A stretch of DNA of 64,000 nucleotides, from positions 1 to 64,000 of the forward strand of contig JAWBSH010000009.1 of assembly GCA_038843015.1 (NCBI GenBank). Direction: 5' to 3'. The stretch comes from Zestosphaera sp. GTDB lineage: Archaea; Thermoproteota; Thermoprotei_A; Sulfolobales; NBVN01. Under the pieces are notes generated by a model. It made no database searches and was not told where the DNA came from. It saw only the letters and a list, made by a program, of their open reading frames with translations. The position numbers and the translations under genes were made by a program. This document shows, one piece after another, positions 46,231-56,200 of this stretch (positions within the stretch are counted from its first letter, which is position 1; every line of letters starts with the position of its first letter).

Positions 46231-46564
46231 GAAAGACGTAGTAGTTGTTGGTGACTTAAGCTTCATTAACGGTTTTAAGTTAGCTGGTGTTAGGAGGTTT
46301 GTCGAGGTTTCTGATGCTGAAGACATTACTGAGCTTAAGAAGAGGTTGGGTGAGTCGCTAGCGAGACTGTATGAGGACCCTTCTGTTGGTGTTGTAATAA
46401 TACAGTATAGGTTTAGAGATTTAGTAGCTGATAAGGTGCAGAAGGTGAGGGAGGAGCCTCTAGTAGTGTTCGTACCCAGTTCTAAGGAAGTTTCTAAGAT
46501 AGACGTAAGAGAATATTACTTACGTATGATCAAGTCTTATTTAGGTATTAGCATTGAGGTGTGA
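46211..46564 (+). CDS. atpF: A-type ATP synthase subunit F
   Basis: 117 residues, CheY-like fold: VVVGDLSFINGFKLAGVRRFVEV, then PSVGVVIIQYRFRDLVADKVQ and PLVVFVPS. Central-stalk subunit that contacts D. Stop abuts atpA directly. Confidence 0.92.
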   Translation: MSRLPSKKDVVVVGDLSFINGFKLAGVRRFVEVSDAEDITELKKRLGESLARLYEDPSVGVVIIQYRFRDLVADKVQKVREEPLVVFVPSSKEVSKIDVREYYLRMIKSYLGISIEV

Positions 46565-48346
46565 GTGTTGATTAAAGGCAAGATACTGAGAGTCTCAGGC
46601 CCCTTGATAGTGGCTGAGGGTATGGAGGGCTCAATGGTTTATGAGGTAGTCTTAGTAGGTGAAGAGAGACTCATAGGTGAGGTAATTGGGTTGCAAGGCG
46701 ATAGAGCCTTCATACAAGTCTACGAGGATACCTCGGGGTTGCGTGTTGGCGAGCCCGTAGAAGGTACTGGAGGGCTACTCTCATCAGAACTAGGTCCTGG
46801 ACTTATAGGGAAAGTATATGACGGGCTTCAGAGACCCTTATCAGTTATTGGCGAGCTTTACGGCGCTTTCGTGAGCAGGGGAGTTAAATTACCTGCTTTA
46901 CCTAGAGACGTTAAGTGGTTTTTCAGGAAATCAGACATTAAAGTGGGTGACAAGGTAGAGGGGGGTACTATATTAGGGTATGTTCAAGAGACTCCAATAC
47001 TACAACACAAAATTATGGTTCCTCCAGGACTTTCAGGTGTGTTGAAGGAGTTAGCTCCAGACGGTGACTACACAGTCGAAGAAACTATAGCTGTTATTGA
47101 CGTTGGTGGGGGGAGAAAAGAGGAAGTAAAGTTGATGAGTAAGTGGCCTATACGTAAGCCAAGACCTTACAAAGCCAGACTAGAACCTGTTGAACCACTC
47201 ATAACCGGGACTAGAGTACTAGACCTGATGTTCCCAGTAGCAAAAGGAGGTAAGGCAGCAGTGCCCGGAGGATTTGGGAGCGGCAAGACAGTACTTATGC
47301 ATACCTTGACTAAATGGAGTAGAACTCAAGTTAATATATTCGTGGGGTGTGGTGAGAGAGGTAATGAGATGGCTGACGCACTACATAGCTTCAGGAAACT
47401 CAGTGATCCAGCATCAGGCAGGCCTCTCTCAGAGAAAGCTGTGTTCATAGCTAACACTTCTAACATGCCCGTAGCCGCTAGAGAGACTAGCGTCTTTTTA
47501 GGGGTGACTATTGGCGAGTATTTCAGGGATATGGGGTATGACGTACTCATGGTAGCTGACTCGACTTCTAGGTGGGCTGAGGCAATGAGAGAAATAAGTG
47601 CGAGACTTGAAGAAATGCCTGGAGATGAGGGGTTCCCCGCCTACCTAGGTTCGCGACTCGCGGAATTTTACGAGAGGTCTGGCAGAGTAGTTACTCTAGG
47701 TAATCCGAGCAGAGTAGGATCTCTAACTATCTTAGGGGCTGTGTCTCCCCCAGGAGCAGACTTCAGCGAGCCAGTCACTACCAACACGCTCAGATACATT
47801 GGTGCTCTATTAGCTCTTGATGTGTCGCTAGCTAACAGGAGGCACTTCCCAGCAATTAACTGGTTACTTAGTTACTCTCAGTACGTGGAGACTGTTGCTA
47901 GGTGGTGGGAACGCGATTTCAAGAACTGGCTGAAATTACGTTATGAGGCTTTGAAGATACTTCAGAGAGAGTCTGAGTTGATGGAGTTAGTTAGGTTGGT
48001 AGGTCCTGAAGCTCTTCCAGACCCTGATAAGTTGCTTCTAGATGTGGCTAAGATGATTAGAGAAGACTTCCTGCAGCAAAGTGCTTACCACCCGATAGAC
48101 GCCTACAGCTCGCCTGAGAAGACTGTCCTTATGCTAGATGTCATCATTAAGTTCTATGAGGAAGCATCGAAAGCTTTAAGTGAGGGGGTGCCCCTCAGCA
48201 AGATCAGGGAAGCCCCTGTAATCTCACGCATAGCTAGAATGAAGGAAGTACGTAATGAAGAATTCAGGAAAGTCTACGAAGACTTAATCAAAAACATAAA
48301 CGATTATTTCGGGAAACTCCGAGTAGGTGGGTCAAGTGGTTCTTAG
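46565..48346 (+). CDS. atpA: A-type ATP synthase catalytic subunit A
   Basis: 593 residues. The P-loop GGFGSGKTV is near residue 236, preceded by the non-homologous insertion typical of A/V-type A subunits ([17 protein letters not shown]). Catalytic GERGNEM and [27 protein letters not shown] follow. Makes ATP from the proton gradient together with B. Confidence 0.98.
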   Translation: MLIKGKILRVSGPLIVAEGMEGSMVYEVVLVGEERLIGEVIGLQGDRAFIQVYEDTSGLRVGEPVEGTGGLLSSELGPGLIGKVYDGLQRPLSVIGELYGAFVSRGVKLPALPRDVKWFFRKSDIKVGDKVEGGTILGYVQETPILQHKIMVPPGLSGVLKELAPDGDYTVEETIAVIDVGGGRKEEVKLMSKWPIRKPRPYKARLEPVEPLITGTRVLDLMFPVAKGGKAAVPGGFGSGKTVLMHTLTKWSRTQVNIFVGCGERGNEMADALHSFRKLSDPASGRPLSEKAVFIANTSNMPVAARETSVFLGVTIGEYFRDMGYDVLMVADSTSRWAEAMREISARLEEMPGDEGFPAYLGSRLAEFYERSGRVVTLGNPSRVGSLTILGAVSPPGADFSEPVTTNTLRYIGALLALDVSLANRRHFPAINWLLSYSQYVETVARWWERDFKNWLKLRYEALKILQRESELMELVRLVGPEALPDPDKLLLDVAKMIREDFLQQSAYHPIDAYSSPEKTVLMLDVIIKFYEEASKALSEGVPLSKIREAPVISRIARMKEVRNEEFRKVYEDLIKNINDYFGKLRVGGSSGS

Positions 48347-49769
48347 CTTAAGTGTTAAAGAAGTTAGGAGAGCGTTAAGTGCTAGGGGGTCTCTACTACT
48401 CGTTAAGTCTGTTGAGGGAATTAAATATGGTGAGGTAGTTGAGGTAGTCTTGCCTAACGGCGAGTCTAGAGTAGGTCAAGTCATAGACGTAGGTAAAGAC
48501 ATAAGCGTCATTCAAGTCTTTGGTGGCGTTAGCGAGATAAACGTAGACTTAATCAGAGTTAGGTTTAAGGGAGAGACTTTAAAGATTCCCGTGTCTCTAG
48601 ATATGTTCGGAAGAATATTCGACGGTCTAGGAAACCCGATTGACGGCGGACCTAAAATAATTCCTGAAGACTGGCTAGACATTAACGGAGCCCCACTAAA
48701 TCCTGCCATGAGAGAACCGCCGTCAGAATTCATAGAGACTGGTATTTCTGCTATAGACGCTCTCTTCTCTATAGTGAGGGGTCAGAAACTACCGATATTC
48801 AGCGGGGCTGGATTACCACATAATAGGATAGCTGCTCAGATAGTGAGGCAGGCTACTGTGAGAGGTAAAGAAGAGAGATTTGCTGTAATTTTTGCGGCTA
48901 TAGGGGTGACTTACGAGGAAGCATACTTCTTCATAGAATCACTTAAGAAAGCTAAAAACATAGAGAATGTGATTTCATTCATAAATACTGCCTCGTCACC
49001 AGTGATAGAGAGGATAGCAGTTCCTAGGGTAGCTCTCACGACAGCAGAGTTTCTTGCCTGGAAACACGACATACATGTCCTAGTAATAATGAGTGACATG
49101 ACAAACTATGCTGAAGCACTACGTGAGCTCTCGGCTGCCAGAGAAGAAGTTCCTGGAAGGAGGGGATACCCAGGCTACATGTACACAGACTTAGCAACAA
49201 TATACGAGAGAGCAGGTAAAGTAACTGGCAAGAAAGGATCTGTTACTCAAATGCCTATACTGACGATGCCTGACGACGACATAACTCACCCAATACCTGA
49301 CTTAACAGGCTATATAACTGAGGGTCAGATAGTTCTTTCGAGAGATATGTTTAGGAAGGGCTTATACCCACCTGTTGACGTCTTGCTGTCTCTTTCTAGA
49401 CTAATGAAAGATGGTATAGGGCCGGGAAAGACTAGGGAAGACCACTATCAAGTCTTCATGCAGATGATAGCTGCTTACACGGAGGGTCAGTACTTGAGGG
49501 AGCTCTCAGCTATAATAGGGGCTGAGTCTCTTAGTGAGAGAGATAGGAAATATCTAAACTTTGCTGACTTATTTGAGAGGAAGTTTATTAATCAAGGAGA
49601 GAACGAACGAAGAGATATTGAGACAACGCTTGACTTAGGCTGGGAGGTTCTCTCAGTCCTGCCGGAAGAAGAGTTGAAGTTAATAAGTATTGAGAACATA
49701 CGAAAATATCATCCGAAATACAGGTCTTCGGTGGGAGCTAGTGTCACAACAGATGCTCAGGCTGGCTAG
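48327..49769 (+). CDS. atpB: A-type ATP synthase regulatory subunit B
   Basis: 480 residues (GTG 48327; GTG 48336 possible). Lacks a P-loop ([16 protein letters not shown] at that place), as expected of the non-catalytic B subunit. Conserved [35 protein letters not shown] (shortened motif [16 protein letters not shown]). Overlaps both atpA (20 bp) and atpD (17 bp). Confidence 0.98.
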   Translation: MGQVVLSLSVKEVRRALSARGSLLLVKSVEGIKYGEVVEVVLPNGESRVGQVIDVGKDISVIQVFGGVSEINVDLIRVRFKGETLKIPVSLDMFGRIFDGLGNPIDGGPKIIPEDWLDINGAPLNPAMREPPSEFIETGISAIDALFSIVRGQKLPIFSGAGLPHNRIAAQIVRQATVRGKEERFAVIFAAIGVTYEEAYFFIESLKKAKNIENVISFINTASSPVIERIAVPRVALTTAEFLAWKHDIHVLVIMSDMTNYAEALRELSAAREEVPGRRGYPGYMYTDLATIYERAGKVTGKKGSVTQMPILTMPDDDITHPIPDLTGYITEGQIVLSRDMFRKGLYPPVDVLLSLSRLMKDGIGPGKTREDHYQVFMQMIAAYTEGQYLRELSAIIGAESLSERDRKYLNFADLFERKFINQGENERRDIETTLDLGWEVLSVLPEEELKLISIENIRKYHPKYRSSVGASVTTDAQAG

Positions 49770-50376
49770 ACCTACCAAGATAGAGTTCATAAGACTCAGG
49801 CGTAGGCTAGCGACTGCTAGAAGGCTTCACCGAGTGCTTAGAGACAGGTTGCTAATCTTAACTCAAGAGTTGGTAGCTCTGTATAGGGAGGTAGTAGAGC
49901 ACAGGCTGAGAGTTCATGAGGAGATAGTGAGGTGTGAGAGAGAGTTAATAAGGGCTTCATCGTATGTGGCACCCTGGACTTTCGAGGAATTCTCGAATGT
50001 TAAGATAGCGTCCTTCAATGTTGTCGTTGGTTCGAGAATAGTTGCTGGAGTTAAGCTACCATTACTTGAGCATGAAATTGTTGAGGGTCGTTATGACCCG
50101 TCAGCATACCCCGTCACGCTTAAGGAGGTGAGCGAGTGCTACGAGGACGTAATAAAAAGAATAATTAGGTTAGCTGAAGCGGAAATATCCTTACTTGAGG
50201 TAGGTAAGGAAGTCCAGAAAGTCAAGAGGAAAGTCAACGCTTTAGAAAACCTTATAATACCAAGACTTAGAGCTACCATAAAATACCTGAGAATGAAGTT
50301 TGAAGAAAGAGAAAGAGAAGACAAGATTAGGAGGAAACGTATCAAGCAAGTCTTATCACGTAAAGCACGTATATAA
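49753..50376 (+). CDS. atpD: A-type ATP synthase subunit D
   Basis: 207 residues from ATG 49753, the first start that gives the family N-terminus [19 protein letters not shown]. Two long helices form the rotor shaft (C-terminal [20 protein letters not shown] is diagnostic). Ends the ATP synthase operon; the following gene is only about 50 bp away and may be read through. Confidence 0.95.
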   Translation: MLRLARPTKIEFIRLRRRLATARRLHRVLRDRLLILTQELVALYREVVEHRLRVHEEIVRCERELIRASSYVAPWTFEEFSNVKIASFNVVVGSRIVAGVKLPLLEHEIVEGRYDPSAYPVTLKEVSECYEDVIKRIIRLAEAEISLLEVGKEVQKVKRKVNALENLIIPRLRATIKYLRMKFEEREREDKIRRKRIKQVLSRKARI

Positions 50377-50422
50377 GTTTTGTTGCGACATAGATGTTCG
50401 GTGAGGATCTTCATAGAGTCTT

Positions 50423-50878
50423 GTGAGGTCTTCATACATGGGTGAGGACAAAACTCTTGAGTACTTGCTGGAGAGAGAGTTGAGAGTTGTGAACAGTTAT
50501 GTGGCGGCAAAAAGAAAGACACTTACAGAACTCTTAAAAGAAGACTACCCACACATCCTCACTCTGAGTGGCGATATACATATGTTTCGTAAATCTGAGT
50601 TGATGCTCGCTAAAGAAGTTATAGGAGAAGATGCTGAGAGACTCATGTTGCCAATATACATAGAGCTAATCCCGGCGCAAACAGTCACTACGGGCGTCAT
50701 AAGAGAAGAAGTAGCTACTAAGCTAATTTCTACTCTCTTAGGAATTCACCACACTACCCCACTCTACGTCTATCCAGTTCAGCTAGCAGAGTTGAGGAGA
50801 AAAATAGGAACTCTGATTCAGTACGTTGTCAGTCCTGAAGTTTTGAAGGAAATCAGAGATTACGAGGAGGTCTGGTAA
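50423..50878 (+). CDS. UPF0216 (DUF61) family protein
   Basis: 146-151 residues (GTG 50423 or ATG 50438). I recognise the archaeal UPF0216/DUF61 pattern: RELRVVNSYVAAKRKTLTELL, HMFRKSELMLAKEV and LPIYIELIP. Function unknown. Directly follows the ATP synthase genes on the same strand, which may be coincidence. Confidence 0.75.
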   Translation: MRSSYMGEDKTLEYLLERELRVVNSYVAAKRKTLTELLKEDYPHILTLSGDIHMFRKSELMLAKEVIGEDAERLMLPIYIELIPAQTVTTGVIREEVATKLISTLLGIHHTTPLYVYPVQLAELRRKIGTLIQYVVSPEVLKEIRDYEEVW

Positions 50879-50909
50879 TCCGGCTGGAGAAGAAACCAGC
50901 ACCTAAAGC

Positions 50910-51326
50910 TTACTCTCTGGTTGGTCGAGATTTTATTATAGCGTACGTTATTGAGGACTTAGGTATTATTAATCCTTTATCGCCCGCCCTCACACCTACC
51001 TCGTACTTAGATATCTTAGACAATACTCCTGAAATGACAGACCCGTCAATTAGGTGGAGTTCTAGCTCAACACCTATTAACTCAGCGTCAATTACTGTGT
51101 CATTTAGTTGCTCAGTGCTAAAACCGTGGAGGTCTGAAGGCTCTACAGTAGCTGTTAAGATGGCGTGCCTGAAGAGAACATATACTTTATCATTTGATAT
51201 TACCCCTATCTCATACCTGGAAACTTCATCGACAACTCCTCTGATAGGTTCTGGAGCTCCAAGAACTCTGAACTCTACCTCTCTCCCATTAAATCTCGCG
51301 TCAATTATGTTTTCTCTCAGCGGCAT
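50910..51326 (-). CDS. Tandem Sm/Hfq-like domain protein
   Basis: 138 residues made of two repeats. Repeat 1: IDARFNGREVEF...IRGVVDEVSRYEIGV...DKVYVLFRHAI. Repeat 2: IDAELIGVELEL...ISGVLSKISKYEVGV...DKGLIIPKSSI. Each has the beta-strand pattern of an Sm fold, and repeat 1 ends in FRHAI, close to the KHAI Sm2 motif of bacterial Hfq that binds U-rich RNA. Repeat 2 has lost that motif. A fused pair could build a trimer resembling a six-lobed Hfq ring. RNA binding is inferred. Confidence 0.65.
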   Translation of the reverse strand: MPLRENIIDARFNGREVEFRVLGAPEPIRGVVDEVSRYEIGVISNDKVYVLFRHAILTATVEPSDLHGFSTEQLNDTVIDAELIGVELELHLIDGSVISGVLSKISKYEVGVRAGDKGLIIPKSSITYAIIKSRPTRE

Positions 51327-51360
51327 TCAAACACCTTAGCATTTATTCTTAGCAAAGTTT

Positions 51361-52794
51361 TTAAGTATGTTGAAGCTCTATGTAGGGATATTCCTTCATA
51401 ACGAAGTTGGTAAGCCAAGTCATGAAGTCTTTATCTTTCTTAAGGTCTTCAGGGATATCAGTAAATTCACTGATGATGCTTAAGAAGGTTAAATCTTTAG
51501 CTGAGAGTTCCTTACTACTAAGAGAGCTTAGCAATTCCTGAACACTCTTGTATTTCCTCTTAGTTATTACTTTGGGGGAGCCGTCTCTCGCTACCCACAC
51601 AGCTAAGGTTTTGCCTGAAGAGCTGTGTTTCGTTATAAAATTTAAGAGACCCTTACTAACTTTAGGAGGTCCTACTCTGACCTCATATGAGGGTAAGTCA
51701 CCTCTGCTAGCTAAGTCTAAAGCTATGAAGGCCTGGTCTAGCTCGTTACTCCAGAAGTCATAATCTATTACGTAAAATCCGTAATTCTCTAACAAACTAG
51801 CCAATCTCTTACCGACTCTCTTGAGTTCTCCCCATAAAACGTCTGGAGGCAGATTTCTAGGGACTAAATACCTAAGTAGTAGGACTCTCCTCTCACTCTC
51901 GTCAAGAAACTTAATCAACTCACTATGCGGCTTTACTCGCGGTTCATAGAAAAACATTTTTCTCGAGGGCTTTGCGAGGAACGTGTTAGAAGCTATTATG
52001 GCTATCTTTAAAGCCCTGTCAGAAACTGCGGATGCGGCGTTTCTCCTAGGGTCGACAGGGTCTGGTACTATCAAGACATCATCTCTAAACAATTTTCTGA
52101 GTTCTCTTGGAGTTAGGTGCTCTCGTAGTAGCTTATCATCAATTATTACTACCTCACCCTCGCGCCACCCGCTCACAGCTTTAAGAGCTTCAATGAATGA
52201 CTCGTACTTTATCACAATTAATTCAGTGAGGTATCCTGAAAATCCCTCAACCTTTACTTCAGCCCCGTAAATACCCATGCTTTTCAAGAACTTCTTTAGT
52301 AGCCTTACTTCATCTCTCGTGTACTCGTTTAGTCTAGAATTCACGTATCTGGTGTGGAATGGGGTTCTATCTACGGCAGTCGTTATCTCTTTGGGGTCTT
52401 TAGCCCAGTAAGCCGGCACCACGTCGATCTCGAAGTCTTCTACTCGTAGCGTTACGTATGGGTGTGAAGCGTACTTAAGCTGAAGCGGATACTTACATAA
52501 CTTGCTCTTCAGTAACTGCTTTATGATATTCTCCTCAATCCACTCATTATTTAAGTCTTCTTTTCTTACAAGTATGAATACATCAAGGTCTATGTCGCCC
52601 CTAATTGAGGTTCCCTTAGCGAAAGACCCTTCTAAAGAAACTGTGAAGTCGTAGCTTATGTTTAGAGAAGACTCTATTGATTCTCTTATCTCCTTGAATA
52701 AGTCGAAACCCTTCCTTATTTCCTCTTCTGTTGGTCTAAGTTCTTTCTTGACTTCCTCAAGTAGCTCGCGTAAGTCTTCACTCAACTTAACCAT
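51361..52794 (-). CDS. cca: CCA-adding enzyme (archaeal class I tRNA nucleotidyltransferase)
   Basis: 477 residues. The nucleotidyltransferase motif GSFAKGTSIRGDIDLDVFI is near residues 50-68 and the third carboxylate is in FEIDVVPAYW. C-terminal parts KVEGFSGYLTELIVIKY and VPDPVDPRRNAASAVS are typical of class I enzymes. Adds CCA to tRNA 3' ends, needed here because tRNA-Leu and tRNA-Thr in this window lack an encoded CCA. Overlaps thpR by 8 bp; the two share a transcript. Confidence 0.96.
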   Translation of the reverse strand: MVKLSEDLRELLEEVKKELRPTEEEIRKGFDLFKEIRESIESSLNISYDFTVSLEGSFAKGTSIRGDIDLDVFILVRKEDLNNEWIEENIIKQLLKSKLCKYPLQLKYASHPYVTLRVEDFEIDVVPAYWAKDPKEITTAVDRTPFHTRYVNSRLNEYTRDEVRLLKKFLKSMGIYGAEVKVEGFSGYLTELIVIKYESFIEALKAVSGWREGEVVIIDDKLLREHLTPRELRKLFRDDVLIVPDPVDPRRNAASAVSDRALKIAIIASNTFLAKPSRKMFFYEPRVKPHSELIKFLDESERRVLLLRYLVPRNLPPDVLWGELKRVGKRLASLLENYGFYVIDYDFWSNELDQAFIALDLASRGDLPSYEVRVGPPKVSKGLLNFITKHSSSGKTLAVWVARDGSPKVITKRKYKSVQELLSSLSSKELSAKDLTFLSIISEFTDIPEDLKKDKDFMTWLTNFVMKEYPYIELQHT

Positions 52795-53356
52795 CCTTTA
52801 AATCGACTACGGTGATGTCCGTGTATACAGGACCCTCAGGTCTCAAAATACTCTTCTTTAGTTTTACCTTACTTACTTGAGTAAGCCCGAACAGCGTATT
52901 CTCATAAGTTGAGACAACGTTTTTCAGGCACACATTGTCGTAAGAGCCCTTCACCCTACCTACAGTTATGTGAGGTACGAATTCCTCTCTGTCAGGTTCT
53001 GCATAACGTCTTAAACACTCTTCTAGTCTGTTTCTTATAGCTCTTAATTTGTCGAAGCCCTCAGTAATTCCTACCCACAACACTCTAGGCCTGCTTACGG
53101 AGGGGAACGCACCAACACCCTCAATCCTTACCTGAAACTTGGTGAATTCGTTAGCGCGTGACACACACTCACTTATTTGTGGAACGTAACTGTCAGGAAC
53201 CTCACCAATAAATCTCAGAGTCAAATGTATGTTCTCGTCCTCAACCCCCTTAATTCCCTTTCCTTTAGAGCAAGACACGATAGCGTCTCTAAACCTAGTC
53301 ACGTTCCTCAAAACATCGCTATTCTCTATCTCGACAGCTACGAAGAGTCTTACCAA
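52787..53356 (-). CDS. thpR: RNA 2',3'-cyclic phosphodiesterase (2H family, ThpR)
   Basis: 189 residues from TTG 53356 (TTG 53365 also possible). The two HxT motifs of the 2H phosphoesterase fold are present: HLTLRFIG and HITVGRVK. Opens 2',3'-cyclic phosphate ends, as arise in tRNA splicing. The frame stays open upstream through tRNA-Pro, but that part only reads the tRNA backwards. The start lies about 32 bp from the palindromic TATA at 53383-53394. Confidence 0.92.
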   Translation of the reverse strand: MVRLFVAVEIENSDVLRNVTRFRDAIVSCSKGKGIKGVEDENIHLTLRFIGEVPDSYVPQISECVSRANEFTKFQVRIEGVGAFPSVSRPRVLWVGITEGFDKLRAIRNRLEECLRRYAEPDREEFVPHITVGRVKGSYDNVCLKNVVSTYENTLFGLTQVSKVKLKKSILRPEGPVYTDITVVDLKDG

Positions 53357-53382
53357 GACTCTCAACCAAATTTTGATCAGGC

Positions 53383-53394
53383 TTAAATATTTAA
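53383..53394. promoter_or_regulatory. Palindromic TATA box shared by thpR and tRNA-Pro
   Basis: TTAAATATTTAA is a perfect palindrome. Its centre lies about 32 bp from the thpR start and 36 bp from the tRNA-Pro 5' end, the right distance for transcription in both directions. No second TATA is seen for either gene. Confidence 0.55.
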
Positions 53395-53424
53395 AAGATA
53401 ACTTAAACAGAAATCTTTGGTGTA

Positions 53425-53529
53425 GGGGCCGTCGTCTAGCTTGGATAGGATGCCAGCCTGGGGAAGCCTCCCCGATGGGTACCTCCGGATCGCTGGTGGT
53501 CCGGGGTTCAAATCCCCGCGGCCCCACCA
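53425..53529 (+). tRNA. tRNA-Pro(GGG) with 27 nt intron, CCA encoded
   Basis: Acceptor GGGGCCG (53425-53431) pairs with CGGCCCC (53519-53525); discriminator A 53526, CCA 53527-53529. Anticodon stem CCAGC/GCTGG with loop CTGGGGC after removing the intron 53464-53490 at site 37/38. T-arm CGGGGTTCAAATCCCCG. Mature length 75 before CCA. Confidence 0.93.
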
Positions 53530-53606
53530 AACAATTCGCGTCGGTCATCTCCTAAGGTTTAGTAAATAATCAGGAGAGAAAATAAGGGCTGAGACGCTTT
53601 CTTAAG

Positions 53607-53813
53607 TCAAGACCTAATACTGAAAAGAAACTTGTTTTTTCTAGGGTCAGGTACTTTCTCTATCTTACCTTCTTTAAGAAGTTTTGTTAAGACTCTTCTT
53701 AGTTCAATGTCTAGAAATTCTTCTTTCTTCTCCTCACGTAGATACTTACGTAAATCCTCGAAAGTAGCTGATTTAAGTTCTTTCAACGCGTTGATTACCG
53801 TCTCTTCAAGCAA
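53607..53813 (-). CDS. Small winged-helix protein
   Basis: 68 residues: ETVINALKELKSATFEDLRKYL and ELRRVLTKLLKEGKIEKVPD..NKFLFS read as a compact winged helix with a short wing. Starts 8 bp inside the end of the aminotransferase gene, so it is translated from the same mRNA. May regulate that gene or be a general DNA-binding protein. Confidence 0.6.
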   Translation of the reverse strand: MLEETVINALKELKSATFEDLRKYLREEKKEEFLDIELRRVLTKLLKEGKIEKVPDPRKNKFLFSIRS

Positions 53814-55185
53814 TACTGTGTTCCCTCATAACCTCCTTAAGGACTTCTTCCATTATGTTCATCGACCTCTCCATTATTTCTTGCGATATGACTAGGGGAG
53901 GTGCTATCCTTATAGCTGAGAACCCAGCACCTATCACTGCAACACCTTTCTTAAAACACTTGGTTAGGAAAGACTCTAATTCCTTCCTAGCGTACTCTTT
54001 AGTCTTTCTGTTCTTGACTAATTCTATCCCTATCATCAAACCTTTCCCTCTCACATCACCAACTATCTCGTACTGGTCCATCCATTCCTTAGCTCTCTTC
54101 AGCACGTAACTACCAACTTTCTCAGCGTTCTCAAGAAGCTTCTCACTCTCAATTATCTTTATGACTTCAGTGCCAGCTTTCAGAGCTACAGGGTTCCCCC
54201 CGAAAGTGCTTGCGTGAGACCCTGGTGGCAGACTCATCACTTCTTCTCTCCCACCCACTACACCTAACGGTATGCCCGAGGCTACCGCTTTAGCCATAGT
54301 TATTAAGTCTGGGTCTACACCCCAATTCTCTATCGCAAACCACTTGCCAGTCCTCCCAAACCCGCTCTGAACTTCGTCAGCGACTAGTAGTATCCCGTTG
54401 TCTCTCGTTAGCTTCCTTAGTTTGGGGAAGAAGTCATCAGGCGGTACTACGTAGCCTCCCTCACCCTGTATAGGCTCTATGAACACTGCAGCAACTTCTG
54501 CAGGGTCTACCATTCTTCTAAATATCCACTCTTCTATAAACCCTATTACCGCGTCACCGCATTCTTCAGGGTCTACGTGGAACGGGCACCTATACGGGTA
54601 TGGGTAGGGAACGTGGATTATTCCAGGAAGTAGTGGCTGGAAGCCTTTCCTCTGTGCTGGCTTGCTAGCTGTTAAAGACATTGCTCCGTGCGTTCTACCG
54701 TGAAAAGAGCCTATGAAAGCCATTATATACGGTCTCTTACCTCCGGCAATACCTTTACTGATCTTCATTGCGGCCTCAATAGCCTCAGCACCGCTGTTAC
54801 CGAAGAAGAATTTCTTCTTACCAGGAATGGGGAGTATCCTAGACAAGTTCTCAGAATACTCAACTACTTCCTCGTAGTAGAAGTCTGTGAGTGAATAATG
54901 TATTAGTTTCCTGACTTGTTCTTCAACAACCTTAACTATCCTAGGGTGACTATGCCCGACATTCATGACAGCAATACCTGAGTTGAGGTCAACGAATAAA
55001 TTACCGTCAAAATCCTCTATCACAACTCCGTACCCACTCTTAGCAACGAGAGGGTACCACCTAACAAAAGACTGCATTAGCAACTCATGATCTCTCTCGA
55101 TAATCTCCCTAGACTTAGGACCAGGCGGCTCTACAACTATTTTAGGCAGACTCTTAGGATCGTACCTGTCATAATAATAAAACAC
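53806..55185 (-). CDS. Class III PLP aminotransferase (ornithine/GABA aminotransferase group)
   Basis: 459 residues. GNSGAEAIEAAMKISKG, GSFHGRTHGAMSLT, EPIQGEGGYVVPP, LLVADEVQSGFGRTGKW and the PLP-lysine region ITMAKAVASGIPLGVVGG (near residue 296) are all present. The long N-terminus (PKIVVEPPGPKSREIIERD) matches archaeal ornithine aminotransferase and amino-acid racemase relatives, so the substrate cannot be fixed by sequence. TATA aatttttatac at about 55213-55225 (minus strand). Confidence 0.88.
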   Translation of the reverse strand: MFYYYDRYDPKSLPKIVVEPPGPKSREIIERDHELLMQSFVRWYPLVAKSGYGVVIEDFDGNLFVDLNSGIAVMNVGHSHPRIVKVVEEQVRKLIHYSLTDFYYEEVVEYSENLSRILPIPGKKKFFFGNSGAEAIEAAMKISKGIAGGKRPYIMAFIGSFHGRTHGAMSLTASKPAQRKGFQPLLPGIIHVPYPYPYRCPFHVDPEECGDAVIGFIEEWIFRRMVDPAEVAAVFIEPIQGEGGYVVPPDDFFPKLRKLTRDNGILLVADEVQSGFGRTGKWFAIENWGVDPDLITMAKAVASGIPLGVVGGREEVMSLPPGSHASTFGGNPVALKAGTEVIKIIESEKLLENAEKVGSYVLKRAKEWMDQYEIVGDVRGKGLMIGIELVKNRKTKEYARKELESFLTKCFKKGVAVIGAGFSAIRIAPPLVISQEIMERSMNIMEEVLKEVMREHSIA

Positions 55186-55523
55186 TATTTACTCACCAAT
55201 AGTATTACTCGCGCAAGTATAAAAATTTTACTAACGCATAAAACATTTTTATTGTTAAAAACTAAGCCCTTACAAGATTCGAACCCAACGACTCAACTCA
55301 CGAGACTCTCAGCCTTAGCTTGAAGTTTCATTTCCTTAAGATTATGTGATATTGAATCACGCAAGCTTTGCTTCCCTCACCTCTTATATCTTCTATGTTT
55401 TGTCGTATCTTTCTAGGAAACACTTTCTCGTGCCTAGTATGTTTCCTAGTTACGTTCTCAGACATTATGAATCTATTGCCTAAGAACTTAAGTAGCTATG
55501 AGGTACTTACGCACTACTAATAG
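55186..55523. other. Promoter region and gene-free stretch
   Basis: Holds the aminotransferase promoter. A tRNA T-loop-like GATTCGAACCC near 55277 has no matching stems around it. Nothing else supported. Confidence 0.35.
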
Positions 55524-56200
55524 CTGACCTCCTCCTTGTCCTGAAGAGCGAGGGTTCTGGAGAGGTTTAAGGCTACATCCCCAGGCTAGAGTTGAATTCA
55601 GTCCTGTGCTCGGTCTCGGGCGCTCTACCCTACACAGTGCGGGACTTAGTGGCTATAGTTTCTGTCTTGAGTAGGATATCATGTGCTTCTACTAGGTCTG
55701 CGTTGAATACTCTGTTGTGTTTGTAGCACTTCAGCAGGCCTCTATATACTCTATTGTGGTTTTGGTCTTTTTATTCTGTATGGTGAGCATGTTATGGACG
55801 TGTTCTCTTCACTAACGAGCTCAACCCCGATGCTGCACTCCTCGCATACCTCGGCAATTCTCCTCAGGAGGTATCCGTATGTTCAGACGTGAACTGCTTC
55901 GAAATTCACATTGAAGAACTTATCACAGTTTTGAGCTAGGTACCTCGGGTAGCTAACCAAAGCTTTTGAAATACCTCTTCAGTAAGCCACCCCACAGCGT
56001 TCTTCATAGCCTAATCAATATAGTTCTTTACTTCCCTTCTCCACTTCTTGTACATTTTCCTAAGCTTCCTAAATGCTTTCAACCCGTGCTGTTCAGCGTG
56101 GACTGGTAGTTTACTATCTTCTTCCTCCAGTAGAAGCTTAAGCTCTTCAACACGCTACCTGAAACTATTAGAGCTGAATCGTCTTCCACGTAAGGTTGTT
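55524..56200 (-). pseudogene. Decayed tnpB with right end
   Basis: The minus strand reads, with in-frame stops and frameshifts, as the C-terminal half or more of TnpB: FRKLRKMYKKWRREVKNYID(stop)AMKNAV.WLTEE, then TYGYLLRRIAEVCEE..IGVELVSEENTS, then RGLLKCYKHNRVFNADLVEAHDILLKT. The right end with CGCTCTTCAGGACAAGG and AGGAGGTCAG closes it at 55524. It matches the fragment at 7267 but preserves more of the N-terminal side. Clearly non-functional. Confidence 0.8.

Noticed and set aside
53357-53548. N-terminal extension of ThpR
   Set aside because: It reads the tRNA-Pro gene backwards (GFEPRTTSDPEVP-type residues are the usual signature of translated tRNA).
55268-55325. Possible tRNA (GATTCGAACCC T-loop)
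   Set aside because: The T-stem and anticodon stem do not pair; no acceptor match found.
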